Positions 8,089 through 15,079 of a stretch of DNA of 64,000 nucleotides are shown piece by piece. The DNA comes from Bifidobacterium miconisargentati. Its GTDB lineage: Bacteria; Actinomycetota; Actinomycetes; Actinomycetales; Bifidobacteriaceae. Position 1 is the first letter of the stretch; each line of letters begins with the position of its first letter. The stretch is from NCBI RefSeq assembly GCF_019331675.1, contig NZ_JAHBBJ010000009.1:58907-122906 (forward strand), read 5' to 3'. The notes beneath the pieces are model-generated. The model was not told the origin of the DNA. It saw only the letters and a program-made list of their open reading frames with translations, and did no database searches. A program made the translations under genes and the position numbers.

Positions 8089-8838
8089 ATGAACTGCCAA
8101 TACTGCCACGCCACTGTCAACGAGGGTTGGACCCTGTGCGCCTCCTGCCGTGCGGACTACGCGCGCCAACTCCACCAGCTCCGCCGGAACCTCTACCTCC
8201 TGCAACGCATGGCGAACCGGGAATACCGGCTCACCGAACACGCGACGGGCGGGAAAACCAGCGTGCCGCCCACCCCCGCCGACCTCGGCTTGCTCGACGA
8301 GATCGACCGGGCGGAAAGCCTGTTGAAGGACATCTGGACGGTAGCGACCGGGGATTGGAATGTGGGCGCACGCTGGCAGCGGCTCATCCCCCGCATGCAG
8401 GCCCACATGGGAGATTTGAGCCAATCACCCATGGCCGGCGAACACCTGACCATGCTCATCGCGTTGAACCAACGTTTGGAGGGATTGGTCGACCGGCGTC
8501 CCCGCACCCGACGCCTGGTCGGCGTGTGCCCCGACTGCGGACGCGACATACTCGCCGGCAAAGGCGAACTCCTGTGGCGCTGCAGATGCGGTCGGGTCGT
8601 GAACGTCCCCCTCCTGCGTGAGGAGACGCGGGAGCGCGTGGAGGCCGTGCATCTGACGCGCACGCCGGCCGGACTGGCGGAATGGCTGCGCGAGAACTAC
8701 GGGTACCGGGTCAGCAGGAAGCAGGTGACCGATTGGCTGCGCAGGGGCAAACTGCCGTCCTCGAAACCGGTCGAGGACGGGTATTGGGAGTTCAACGTGC
8801 GCGAGGTGCTGACACTCGCCATGGGCGCAACCGCTTGA
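8089..8838 (+). CDS. Zinc-ribbon plus helix-turn-helix DNA-binding protein (candidate phage regulator)
   Basis: 249 residues. An N-terminal ribbon CQYC...CASC (3-20) is followed by a helical middle, a second ribbon CPDCGR...CRCGR (about 147-168), and a C-terminal MerR-like helix-turn-helix (GLAEWLRENYGYRVSRKQV, then WLRRGKLPSSK). It is the last early gene, just ahead of the accessory and late regions, which would suit an activator of late genes. That role is inferred. Its start, behind GGAAGGGG, may be controlled by the hairpins before it. The final codons overlap the -35 element of the next promoter. Confidence 0.7.
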   Translation: MNCQYCHATVNEGWTLCASCRADYARQLHQLRRNLYLLQRMANREYRLTEHATGGKTSVPPTPADLGLLDEIDRAESLLKDIWTVATGDWNVGARWQRLIPRMQAHMGDLSQSPMAGEHLTMLIALNQRLEGLVDRRPRTRRLVGVCPDCGRDILAGKGELLWRCRCGRVVNVPLLREETRERVEAVHLTRTPAGLAEWLRENYGYRVSRKQVTDWLRRGKLPSSKPVEDGYWEFNVREVLTLAMGATA

Positions 8839-8864
8839 CTGCACGGGCGGCAAGGAACTATCTT
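8835..8864 (+). promoter_or_regulatory. Sigma-70-type promoter for the structured RNA
   Basis: TTGACT (8835-8840) and TATCTT (8859-8864) are separated by 18 bases. Transcription would begin near 8871. The -35 box overlaps the stop codon of the upstream gene. The match is good for a bifidobacterial housekeeping promoter but rests on sequence alone. Confidence 0.65.
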
Positions 8865-8870
8865 GAAACC

Positions 8871-9140
8871 AAGCCTTGGCCCATGCTCCTCTTTCCGTCC
8901 GGGAGGACGGGGCTGAAGCTAAAGCTTACCGCAACCGGAATCCTCTGCCGTGATGCTCGCAGCCGCTGCCTGCGGCGGCCACGAAGGAGCACCTAGCCTT
9001 GGGAGAAGGCGAAACGCGCCGCAAGACGCGAACCTCCCGTAGACCCGTTCGCGTCACGGGTCGCCTAGCAGAGGGCCATACAAACACGGATTCCCAACAG
9101 CGGGGCCGGGGAAAAGTCGCGTTTCCCCGGCTTACAATTC
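8871..9140 (+). ncRNA. Highly structured ~265-nt RNA, family unknown
   Basis: No gene fits this stretch, but it is framed by a promoter and an intrinsic terminator. Visible helices: 8877-8882 with 9073-9078 (closing helix); 8895-8900/8905-8910 around a GGGA loop of the GNRA type; 8916-8919/8924-8927; 8943-8948 with 9068-9073; 8954-8958 with 8987-8991 enclosing 8962-8966/8972-8976; 9001-9005 with 9034-9038; 9042-9048/9056-9062 (7 bp); and the terminator. It is either a stand-alone phage RNA or a long leader controlling the nuclease-fold gene at 9160. It does not match riboswitch boxes I know. Confidence 0.6.
9105..9140 (+). terminator. Intrinsic terminator / attenuator before the PBECR4-type gene
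   Basis: A perfect 10-bp stem GCCGGGGAAA / TTTCCCCGGC (9105-9114, 9122-9131) is followed by a U-rich tract (TTACAATTCTTTCTT). It ends the structured RNA 7 bases before the AGGAGG ribosome site of the next gene. TTCCC (9091-9095) can pair with GGGAA inside the stem, a weak possible antiterminator. Confidence 0.75.
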
Positions 9141-9159
9141 TTTCTTCCAGGAGGATTCG

Positions 9160-9741
9160 ATGACAGGTCGCAGGGATGATGGCATCCCCGACGTCATCGA
9201 ACGGCTCCGCCCCATGGCCCGCCTCTACAAGCGGGACTTCCTCGACCGTCACACCATCCTCGAATTCAACGGCACCGCGTTCGACGTGCACTGGCATAAA
9301 CACCATTTCATGCACCTGTGCGGACTCGACTGCACACTCCCCCAACGCCTCTACAGAACCAAGCCGAAACCGGTGAAATCCGAAGTGTTCTTCGACATGC
9401 TCGTCTCCGACGGCATGCAGGGATTGACGGTCAGGCACGCGCACAACCGCGGCATCACCGAGGACAAGCTTTCCGTACTGCCGTTGATGCTGCGCACGCC
9501 GGAGAGCGTGGAATCGGTCGCGGACTCCGCCAGCCGCGACTACCGGTATTTCTTCGGCTCGGACGAATGGTGCGTTGGCGTCACCCTGACCGAGGAGCGG
9601 CCCGTGGATCCGGACGCCGACGTGTACGCGCCCCGGACCGTGCGCAACGTGAGCATCTCCAGCAGGTCCATCCGCTTGGCCGGCACCACCCTGTACCCAT
9701 TGACCGGCGCGAGGATCATCCCGCCGAGAGACAATCCGTAA
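9160..9741 (+). CDS. PBECR4-type nuclease-fold protein (putative phage RNase)
   Basis: 193 residues. The segment FNGTAFDVHWHKHHFMHLCG (36-55), the later FFDML and the YRYFFGSDEWCVGVTL block resemble the PBECR4 group of barnase/EndoU/colicin E5-D/RelE-like proteins found in phages and mobile elements. Such proteins are thought to be RNases acting on host or phage RNA. The usual F-x-H-L-x-G core is present. It has its own AGGAGG site and sits behind a structured RNA with a terminator, so its expression may be held low in the lysogen. Enzyme activity is inferred and the family match is from memory. Confidence 0.6.
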   Translation: MTGRRDDGIPDVIERLRPMARLYKRDFLDRHTILEFNGTAFDVHWHKHHFMHLCGLDCTLPQRLYRTKPKPVKSEVFFDMLVSDGMQGLTVRHAHNRGITEDKLSVLPLMLRTPESVESVADSASRDYRYFFGSDEWCVGVTLTEERPVDPDADVYAPRTVRNVSISSRSIRLAGTTLYPLTGARIIPPRDNP

Positions 9742-9755
9742 AAACAAAACCCTAA

Positions 9756-9841
9756 GCGGCAGTAGGCTGCCGCCACCCTGTGGTATACTGCGTATCAGCA
9801 TTAGTGTGAAACCCGGAAGACCGAACGGCTTTCCGGGTTTC
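9756..9841. terminator. Two hairpins between convergent genes
   Basis: GCGGCAG/CTGCCGC (9756-9762, 9767-9773) with a 4-base loop follows the nuclease-fold gene. Then GAAACCCGGAA/TTCCGGGTTTC (9808-9818, 9831-9841) is a perfect 11-bp stem. Neither has a strong U tract on both sides. Together they separate rightward and leftward transcripts that meet here. Confidence 0.6.
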
Positions 9842-9848
9842 ATCATAT

Positions 9849-10046
9849 TCAATCCTTGTTCTTGCGGGGCCTGCCACCGCCGACGCCACGGCCGGGACGG
9901 TTCCGGTTCCACTCGTCGATGGTCTCGGGAAGCCAGCCTTTGGTATCGCCGATGTAGGCGTCCGGCTCGGGCAGCTTGTAAGCGGCGGCGTTCTTGACGC
10001 CGAGCCGCTCGCCGACCTGCTTGACGCCGAGGTATCTAGTCGCCAT
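9849..10046 (-). CDS. Small AlpA/excisionase-like DNA-binding protein
   Basis: 65 residues from ATG 10046, with GGGAGGC eight bases upstream; an earlier in-frame ATG lacks a ribosome site. The sequence TRYLGVKQVGERLGVKNAA is a winged helix-turn-helix start of the MerR/AlpA/excisionase type, followed by WLPETIDEWNRNRPGRG and a basic tail. Such proteins act as excisionases or prophage regulators. It is the last of three leftward genes, opposite to the rest of the phage. Whether it works with the missing integrase is unknown. Confidence 0.65.
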   Translation of the reverse strand: MATRYLGVKQVGERLGVKNAAAYKLPEPDAYIGDTKGWLPETIDEWNRNRPGRGVGGGRPRKNKD

Positions 10047-10191
10047 CGCCGCGCCTCCCGTATGCAAGCGCGATGATCACGCCACACAGGCCGAACACTC
10101 CGGCGGGGACGCCATGCCCGGCGACGCCGAGCGCCAGCGACGCGATGCCGCACGCCAAGGGGATGATGTTTTTCCTGTTCATGGCTTTCAT
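10036..10191 (-). CDS. 51-residue membrane protein
   Basis: A leftward frame with two hydrophobic stretches (IIPLACGIASLALGVAGHG and VFGLCGVIIALAYG), a short hairpin membrane protein. The start is ATG 10191, or ATG 10182 three codons later. Neither has an ideal ribosome site. It overlaps the following helix-turn-helix gene by 11 bases, which supports co-translation. Function unknown; expression in the lysogen is likely from its promoter context. Confidence 0.5.
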   Translation of the reverse strand: MKAMNRKNIIPLACGIASLALGVAGHGVPAGVFGLCGVIIALAYGRRGDGD

Positions 10192-10248
10192 GGATTAGTC
10201 TGGAATGGGGCGCGGCCCCGGATAGGTGCAGAATCCGGGACCGGCCTT

Positions 10249-10383
10249 TTACTTTTTCCGCCGCTTGCCGGGCTTGTCGTCCGGCTTACGAGCCTCGGTA
10301 TAGGCGGCCAGTCCGATGACCAGCGTGCCGACGCCGAGAAGGAAGTTGCCAATCGCGTTGATTGCATTCCAGATGTTCTCCAT
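10249..10383 (-). CDS. 44-residue membrane protein with strong ribosome site
   Basis: The frame starts at ATG 10383 behind a near-perfect Shine-Dalgarno (AAAGGAGGTGAC). The product has one hydrophobic helix (AIGNFLLGVGTLVIGLAAY) and a very basic tail (PGKRRKK). It is the first gene after a strong leftward promoter. Small basic-tailed membrane proteins of this kind are common prophage accessory genes, for example for exclusion of other phages; the role here is unproven. Confidence 0.65.
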   Translation of the reverse strand: MENIWNAINAIGNFLLGVGTLVIGLAAYTEARKPDDKPGKRRKK

Positions 10384-10403
10384 GTCACCTCCTTTCTTTC
10401 TTG

Positions 10404-10443
10404 CTGACATAACTATTATATGTCAGATATATAAGTTACGCAA
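10404..10443 (-). promoter_or_regulatory. Leftward promoter overlapped by an operator-like palindrome
   Basis: On the minus strand TTGCGT (10443-10438) and TATAAT (10420-10415) are 17 bases apart, a strong promoter. A perfect 8-bp inverted repeat CTGACATA (10404-10411)/TATGTCAG (10419-10426) with a 7-base centre covers the -10 box, the usual position of a repressor operator. It drives the three small leftward genes. Confidence 0.75.
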
Positions 10444-10494
10444 GCCGAGAAGCCGCGACACGCCGAGGATTCCAACGATTGTGAGGTGACGGCG

Positions 10495-10803
10495 ATGGTC
10501 AGTTACAGCCGTCAGGTTCGAAAAGGCGGCCGCCGGTTCGAGAAGGACCGCAAGGCTTTCTTCCTCAGATGCAAGGCCGAGCATGCGCCCTGTTGGCTGT
10601 GCGGCATGCCCATCGACTACGACGCGGCGCAGAACACCACGGACGACTCATATAACCTCGACCATTTCTATCCCGTCACCAAACGTCCCGAACTCCAGCA
10701 CGACCCGGCCGGCTTCCGCCCAAGTCATACGCAATGCAACAATCTGCGCGGCAACAAGGATCCGGCCGAACCCATCGGCCAGCTCAGCCGCCAATGGATA
10801 TAG
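10495..10803 (+). CDS. HNH endonuclease next to terminase
   Basis: 102 residues from ATG 10495 with GAGGTGA five bases before it; an in-frame GTG at 10486 is less likely. CWLC (33-36), LDH (His57) and HTQCNNLRG (78-86) form the beta-beta-alpha metal fold of HNH nucleases. In many long-tailed phages a free HNH protein beside the terminase is needed for cos cleavage and packaging, and its position here fits that. Catalytic His57 and Asn82/Asn83 are present. Confidence 0.85.
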   Translation: MVSYSRQVRKGGRRFEKDRKAFFLRCKAEHAPCWLCGMPIDYDAAQNTTDDSYNLDHFYPVTKRPELQHDPAGFRPSHTQCNNLRGNKDPAEPIGQLSRQWI

Positions 10804-10946
10804 AAATCAACCGATCCGACCGGGAGGGGCGGTGGAATCCCAAAACCGCGCGCTGCCGGGGCACGTCCCGCGTGGCCGCTCTTCCTCTCCCCCTGAACTT
10901 CCGTGAAATTGCGACCGGGGGTCGCGCGCGCGAAAGCGAGGCCATC
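10804..10946 (+). other. Non-coding gap between HNH and small terminase, candidate cos region
   Basis: 143 bases with no convincing gene. It is very G+C-rich and contains a perfect inverted repeat GCGACC/GGTCGC (10911-10916, 10920-10925) followed by an alternating GCGCGCGCG run. HNH-cos-terS is a known arrangement in cos phages, so the packaging site may lie here. The cut position cannot be read from sequence. Confidence 0.35.
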
Positions 10947-11330
10947 ATGACATCGAAGACGACATCCAGACGGGAACGATTCCCCCACGAGACCGTGTCC
11001 GAAGCGCTCGAACGCTCCATCCGCAACGCATCCCACCTCAAGGCGAAGGATTCCGCGGCCATCGCGGCCGCCCGCGAGCTCGCCTGGCGCATCGACAACT
11101 GGAACGCGCTCGCGGAACGCGCGCTCCATGACGCCAACGAGTCCGGCAAGCGTCCCGCGGTCCCGCAGAACGACAACACGTCGCTGCCGACGTTCCTGAA
11201 ATACTGCACGTCCCTCGGTCTGGTGCCGGAGGAGGACAAACCGGCCAAGCCGACCCGCGCGAAGGCCACGCGCATGGCCGAGCCCACGGTGGCTGACGAG
11301 TTCGAGGAGTATCTGGCGAACATCGGCTGA
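10947..11330 (+). CDS. terS: Small terminase subunit (putative)
   Basis: 127 residues, start ATG 10947 behind GAAAGCGAG. It is helical throughout (VSEALERSIRNASHLKAKD, then LAWRIDNWNALAERALHD) with a short C-terminal acidic helix (ADEFEEYLANIG). No motif is diagnostic. The call comes from size, helical content and its place directly before the large terminase gene. It would recognise the packaging site and recruit the motor. An 11-base gap leads to terL. Confidence 0.65.
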   Translation: MTSKTTSRRERFPHETVSEALERSIRNASHLKAKDSAAIAAARELAWRIDNWNALAERALHDANESGKRPAVPQNDNTSLPTFLKYCTSLGLVPEEDKPAKPTRAKATRMAEPTVADEFEEYLANIG

Positions 11331-11341
11331 CGGGAGGCGTC

Positions 11342-12934
11342 ATGGATCTCGGCGAAATCATCGACGGCGACCATGGCATGACCACGCCGCGCATATACAC
11401 TCCCCCGCTGCGCGAGCTGACGCCGAAGACCTCGAACGGGTTCATGGTCATCGAGTTCGCGGAGCGGTTCCTCGGCGTGCGCCTGTACCCGTGGCAGAAA
11501 TGGCTGCTCATCCACGCGCTCGAACTGAATCCCGACGGGAGCTATCGGTTCCGCCGCGTGATCACGCTGGTGGCGCGCCAGAACGGCAAGACCACGGTCA
11601 TGGGCGTGCTGTGCGCCTGGTGGCTGTTCGTGGATTCGGGCCGGCATCCGGAACTGTCTCCCGCATGGAAGTTCCTCGTGGTCGGCGCCGCCCAGACGTT
11701 GGACAACGCACGCGCCCCGTACCAGGCGGTGCTGAACTGGTGCAACCCGTTCCCCCAGTCCGATGCGGAGGCGCAACTGGTGGTGCCCGCCCTGCAGCGG
11801 CGCGTGCAGCGCATCAACAACTCGCATGGCGAGGAGGCGATCGTCTGCCGCAACAAGGCGCAGTACATCGTGCGCGCCGACAAGAACATCCGTTCCAAGT
11901 CCGCGTCCCGCGTGGTGTTCGACGAGTTGCGCGAGCAGCATACGGACGACGGGTGGAACGCCGTGTCCCAGACCACGAAGGCCATATGGTCGTCGCAGTT
12001 GTGGGGCATCTCGAATGCGGGCGACTACCGCAGCGTCATCCTGCGCAAGCTCGTGGACGAGGGGCGTGCCCTGGCCGACTCCTGGAACGCGCAGGTCGTC
12101 GCCGAGAAACATGCCCCGTCCGACTGGGCGGAATCGCATGACCAGTCCTACGGGTATTTCGAGTGGAGCGCCCCGGACGGATGCGAGCTGGACGACCGGG
12201 ACGCGATACGCCAGGCGAACCCGTCCATGGGGTATGGGCCCATGACCCACCGGAGCATCTGCGCGGACATCAACGGCCTGACCGAGGCGGCGTACCGCAC
12301 CGAGGTGCTGTGCCAATGGGTCACGGCCGACATCATCCCGTACATCGACCCGAAACTGTGGAAGCGCGGCATCGACAAGGATTCGCGCATCCCCGACGAC
12401 GGGCGCGTGGTGCTGAGCGTGGACACGAGCGCGGATCGCGAGACCACGTACATCGCCGCGGCCGGCTACCGGTCGGACGGCCTGCCGCACGTGGAGCTGA
12501 TCGTGCGCCGCGACGGCATGCTGTGGGTGCCCCGCTACCTGAGCATGCTCAGGGAACGCTGGCCCGACATCCATGAGATAGCCATCCAGTCGAAGGGCTG
12601 TCCGGCGGTGGATTTCTGCGACCCGCTCACCGAGGCCGGGTGGACGGTGCACCTCATCGAGGGTTTCCGCATGGGTGCGGCCGCGGGCCGGTTCCGCGAC
12701 CGTGTGCGCGACGGCAAGCTGCGTCACCTGCCCCAGCCGGCGGTGGAGCAGCAGGCGGCCGTGGCGATCACCCGCAGGCTCGGCGAGGTCGAGGTGTGGG
12801 ACCGCAACCAGTCGGCCATGCACATCAGCGGTCTCATCGCGGAATCGCAGGCGCTGTACGCGCTGGAGACGATGAGCGGCGAGCCGGAGAAACCGAAATA
12901 CCAGCCCAGCGTGGGCGTGAGAGTCACCTTCTAA
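11342..12934 (+). CDS. terL: Large terminase subunit
   Basis: 530 residues, the DNA-packaging motor. The N-terminal ATPase has a terminase-type Walker A VARQNGKTT (77-85, Lys83) and Walker B VVFDE (191-195). The C-terminal nuclease of RNase H fold begins near VLSVDTSADRETTYIA (about 357-372), with an acidic metal ligand. Length and domain order fit long-tailed phages with HK97-like heads. It docks on the portal encoded next. Confidence is high. Confidence 0.95.
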   Translation: MDLGEIIDGDHGMTTPRIYTPPLRELTPKTSNGFMVIEFAERFLGVRLYPWQKWLLIHALELNPDGSYRFRRVITLVARQNGKTTVMGVLCAWWLFVDSGRHPELSPAWKFLVVGAAQTLDNARAPYQAVLNWCNPFPQSDAEAQLVVPALQRRVQRINNSHGEEAIVCRNKAQYIVRADKNIRSKSASRVVFDELREQHTDDGWNAVSQTTKAIWSSQLWGISNAGDYRSVILRKLVDEGRALADSWNAQVVAEKHAPSDWAESHDQSYGYFEWSAPDGCELDDRDAIRQANPSMGYGPMTHRSICADINGLTEAAYRTEVLCQWVTADIIPYIDPKLWKRGIDKDSRIPDDGRVVLSVDTSADRETTYIAAAGYRSDGLPHVELIVRRDGMLWVPRYLSMLRERWPDIHEIAIQSKGCPAVDFCDPLTEAGWTVHLIEGFRMGAAAGRFRDRVRDGKLRHLPQPAVEQQAAVAITRRLGEVEVWDRNQSAMHISGLIAESQALYALETMSGEPEKPKYQPSVGVRVTF

Positions 12935-12947
12935 CGATCGGAGCCGT

Positions 12948-14357
12948 ATGGGATTCCTGGATGATCTGCTGCGCGGCCCGGCCGCGCTGGCCATGAAATC
13001 CGCCGACACGGAGCGCCTGCCGACCATGGCGGACGCGATGCCGCCGGCCATCAGCTGGCCCACGGACGTGGAGTTCGCCGGGCACGTGTCCGGCATGTAC
13101 TGCCGCGAGTACGCGGTGCATGTCGTGGTCGAATACATCACCCGCCAGCTCGCGTCCCTGCCGTTGAAGGTGTACCGCAGGAACGCGGACGGCGACGCCG
13201 AGGAGGTGCGCGACGGCAACCTGGCCCGACTGGTCCGGCACCCGTCCGGACTGCCCGGCGTGAGCCGCTACCGGTTCTACGCCTCACTCATCCGGGACAT
13301 GCTCCTGGAGGACCGGTGGCTGTGCACGCTCGGCCTGAAACCCGGCGGCGACTATTCGCTGCGCCGCATCCCCGCCGACGGGTACAGCCTCACGGCGAAC
13401 GGTTTCGGCGAACTCACCGGCGTGACCATCGACTCGGTGGACGGCAACCCCGGCGGCACATACCGTCTGCCCTCCCCCAACGTCATCCTGGACGTCGGCT
13501 ACATCGACGGCCTGAACATCGGCGAACCTATAGCAAACGTGCTGCGCCCGCTGCTCGCCGAAGCACGGGCCATGGCCGAATACCGGCGCAACATCGCCAA
13601 AAACGGCTACCAGATACCCGCCTACGTGTACCGGCCCAAGGAAATGCCGTGGATATCGCAGGACGACTACGACGACTTCACCCAAGGACTCAGGAACTAC
13701 GTGCAGGGCGGCGGCATGGCCGGCACCTGGCCCGTGTTCAAGGACGGCATGGAAATCCGCACGGTCGACAACCTGTTCAAACCCGTGGACATGGCCGACC
13801 TCGAAGCACGCGAGAAAATCAACGAACAAGTCGCGCTCGCGTTCCACATCAGCCCCGAGAACATCGGATTCCGCACCGGCACGAACAGCAACATCGCCGC
13901 ATACAAGGAGAAACTCTGGAACGTGGAGCTGCTGCCCTACCTCGTCGCATTCGAAGAGGCGCTCAACCTCACGCTCCCCGAAGCAGTGGGCGAACCCGAC
14001 TGCTACATCCGGGCGAACCTCGACGCGAAACTGCGCGGCACCATGGAAACCCAGTTCCAGGCACTGTCCACCGCGACAGGACGCCCGTTCATGACCACCG
14101 ACGAAGCACGCGAGCTCCTCGACCGGCCCAAACTGCCCGGCGGCGACCAGCTCATCACACCACTCAACGTATCCGAAGGCGGACAACCCTCACCCCAGGA
14201 CGGCGGACGGACACAGAACGCCCAACAAGCCGCAAGCCCGAACGGCAAACAGGCGCTCGCCATGTTCGACCAGTTCCGCCGCCTCTACCGGTACGACGCC
14301 GGTTTCCGTTCGGCGTGGGATGCAATGACGAAGGGAGAAGACCAGAATGACTCTTGA
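12948..14357 (+). CDS. Portal protein, HK97 family
   Basis: 469 residues. It forms the dodecameric ring at one head vertex for DNA entry, exit and tail joining. The order VHVVVEYITRQLASLPLKVY, then the PSPNVILDVGY region, and FHISPENIGFRTGTNSNIAA is typical of phage portal proteins of this type, followed by a polar C-terminal tail. The stop overlaps the protease start by 11 bases. It lies in the canonical terminase-portal-protease-capsid order. Confidence 0.9.
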   Translation: MGFLDDLLRGPAALAMKSADTERLPTMADAMPPAISWPTDVEFAGHVSGMYCREYAVHVVVEYITRQLASLPLKVYRRNADGDAEEVRDGNLARLVRHPSGLPGVSRYRFYASLIRDMLLEDRWLCTLGLKPGGDYSLRRIPADGYSLTANGFGELTGVTIDSVDGNPGGTYRLPSPNVILDVGYIDGLNIGEPIANVLRPLLAEARAMAEYRRNIAKNGYQIPAYVYRPKEMPWISQDDYDDFTQGLRNYVQGGGMAGTWPVFKDGMEIRTVDNLFKPVDMADLEAREKINEQVALAFHISPENIGFRTGTNSNIAAYKEKLWNVELLPYLVAFEEALNLTLPEAVGEPDCYIRANLDAKLRGTMETQFQALSTATGRPFMTTDEARELLDRPKLPGGDQLITPLNVSEGGQPSPQDGGRTQNAQQAASPNGKQALAMFDQFRRLYRYDAGFRSAWDAMTKGEDQNDS

Positions 14358-15063
14358 CCACAGGGGCTTCGAATTCAAGGAGGCCCCGAACAATGACGAC
14401 GCGAGGGCCGGAGTGTTCTCCGGCTACGCGAGCACATGGGACAAAGACCTGTACGACGACGTGATTGTCCAGGGCGCGTTCGAGCAGACGCTCGCGAACG
14501 ATTTCAGGGACGGCGGCGCGGGTATCCCCATCCACTGGCAGCACAAGGACGGCTCCCCGAACGACATCATCGGCGAGACCCTCTCCGCCGTGGAGGACGA
14601 GCACGGCCTGCTCGTCACCGCAAGGCTCGACACCGACATCCCCGAGGGCAAACGCGCCTACGACCTGCTCAAGCGCGGTCTCATCCATCAGATGAGCATC
14701 GGCTTCATCGCGGAGAAGACCGCATGGGTCGAGGACGAGGAGTCCAAAAGCCCATGGGACGGGTACAGGGAGATCCGCCAGGTCAAGCTTTTCGAGATCT
14801 CGCTGGTGCAGGTCGCCGCGAACCAGGGCGCGGAAGTGCTCGAGGTGAAGGCCGGCAGCGCCATATCGAAGGCGAACGAAAGCAAGATCCGGGTGGCGTA
14901 CGACGCGCTCGGCGAACTGCTCGACGCCATCACCGACACGCCCGACGACGAACCGGACTCCGACGGCGACGACGGCAAGACCGCCGACAGCAAGGACTTT
15001 GACCCGGCCTGGGTCAGGGAATTCAACGAAATCAGCGACTTCCTCTCGCTGGCAAACCACTAA
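14347..15063 (+). CDS. Prohead serine protease
   Basis: 238 residues of the HK97 gp4 type, which matures the capsid by cutting scaffold or delta segments. FSGYASTWDKDLYDD (24-38) and GAFEQTL are family hallmarks. Candidate catalytic residues are a His in PIHWQHKDG (His63/His66) and Ser117 in HQMSIGF. The C-terminal quarter is acidic and probably disordered. It starts within the portal gene, so translation is coupled, and the capsid gene follows 16 bases later. Confidence 0.9.
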   Translation: MTLDHRGFEFKEAPNNDDARAGVFSGYASTWDKDLYDDVIVQGAFEQTLANDFRDGGAGIPIHWQHKDGSPNDIIGETLSAVEDEHGLLVTARLDTDIPEGKRAYDLLKRGLIHQMSIGFIAEKTAWVEDEESKSPWDGYREIRQVKLFEISLVQVAANQGAEVLEVKAGSAISKANESKIRVAYDALGELLDAITDTPDDEPDSDGDDGKTADSKDFDPAWVREFNEISDFLSLANH

Positions 15064-15079
15064 CAGGAAAGGATGATCC

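Noticed and set aside
8871..9131. Cobalamin, TPP, T-box, RNase P or tmRNA identity for the structured RNA
   Set aside because: None of the conserved boxes of these RNAs was found, and the length and helix order do not fit.
10784..13219. An 811-codon minus-strand open frame opposite terS, terL and the portal start
   Set aside because: It is antisense to strongly supported packaging genes and shows no motif.
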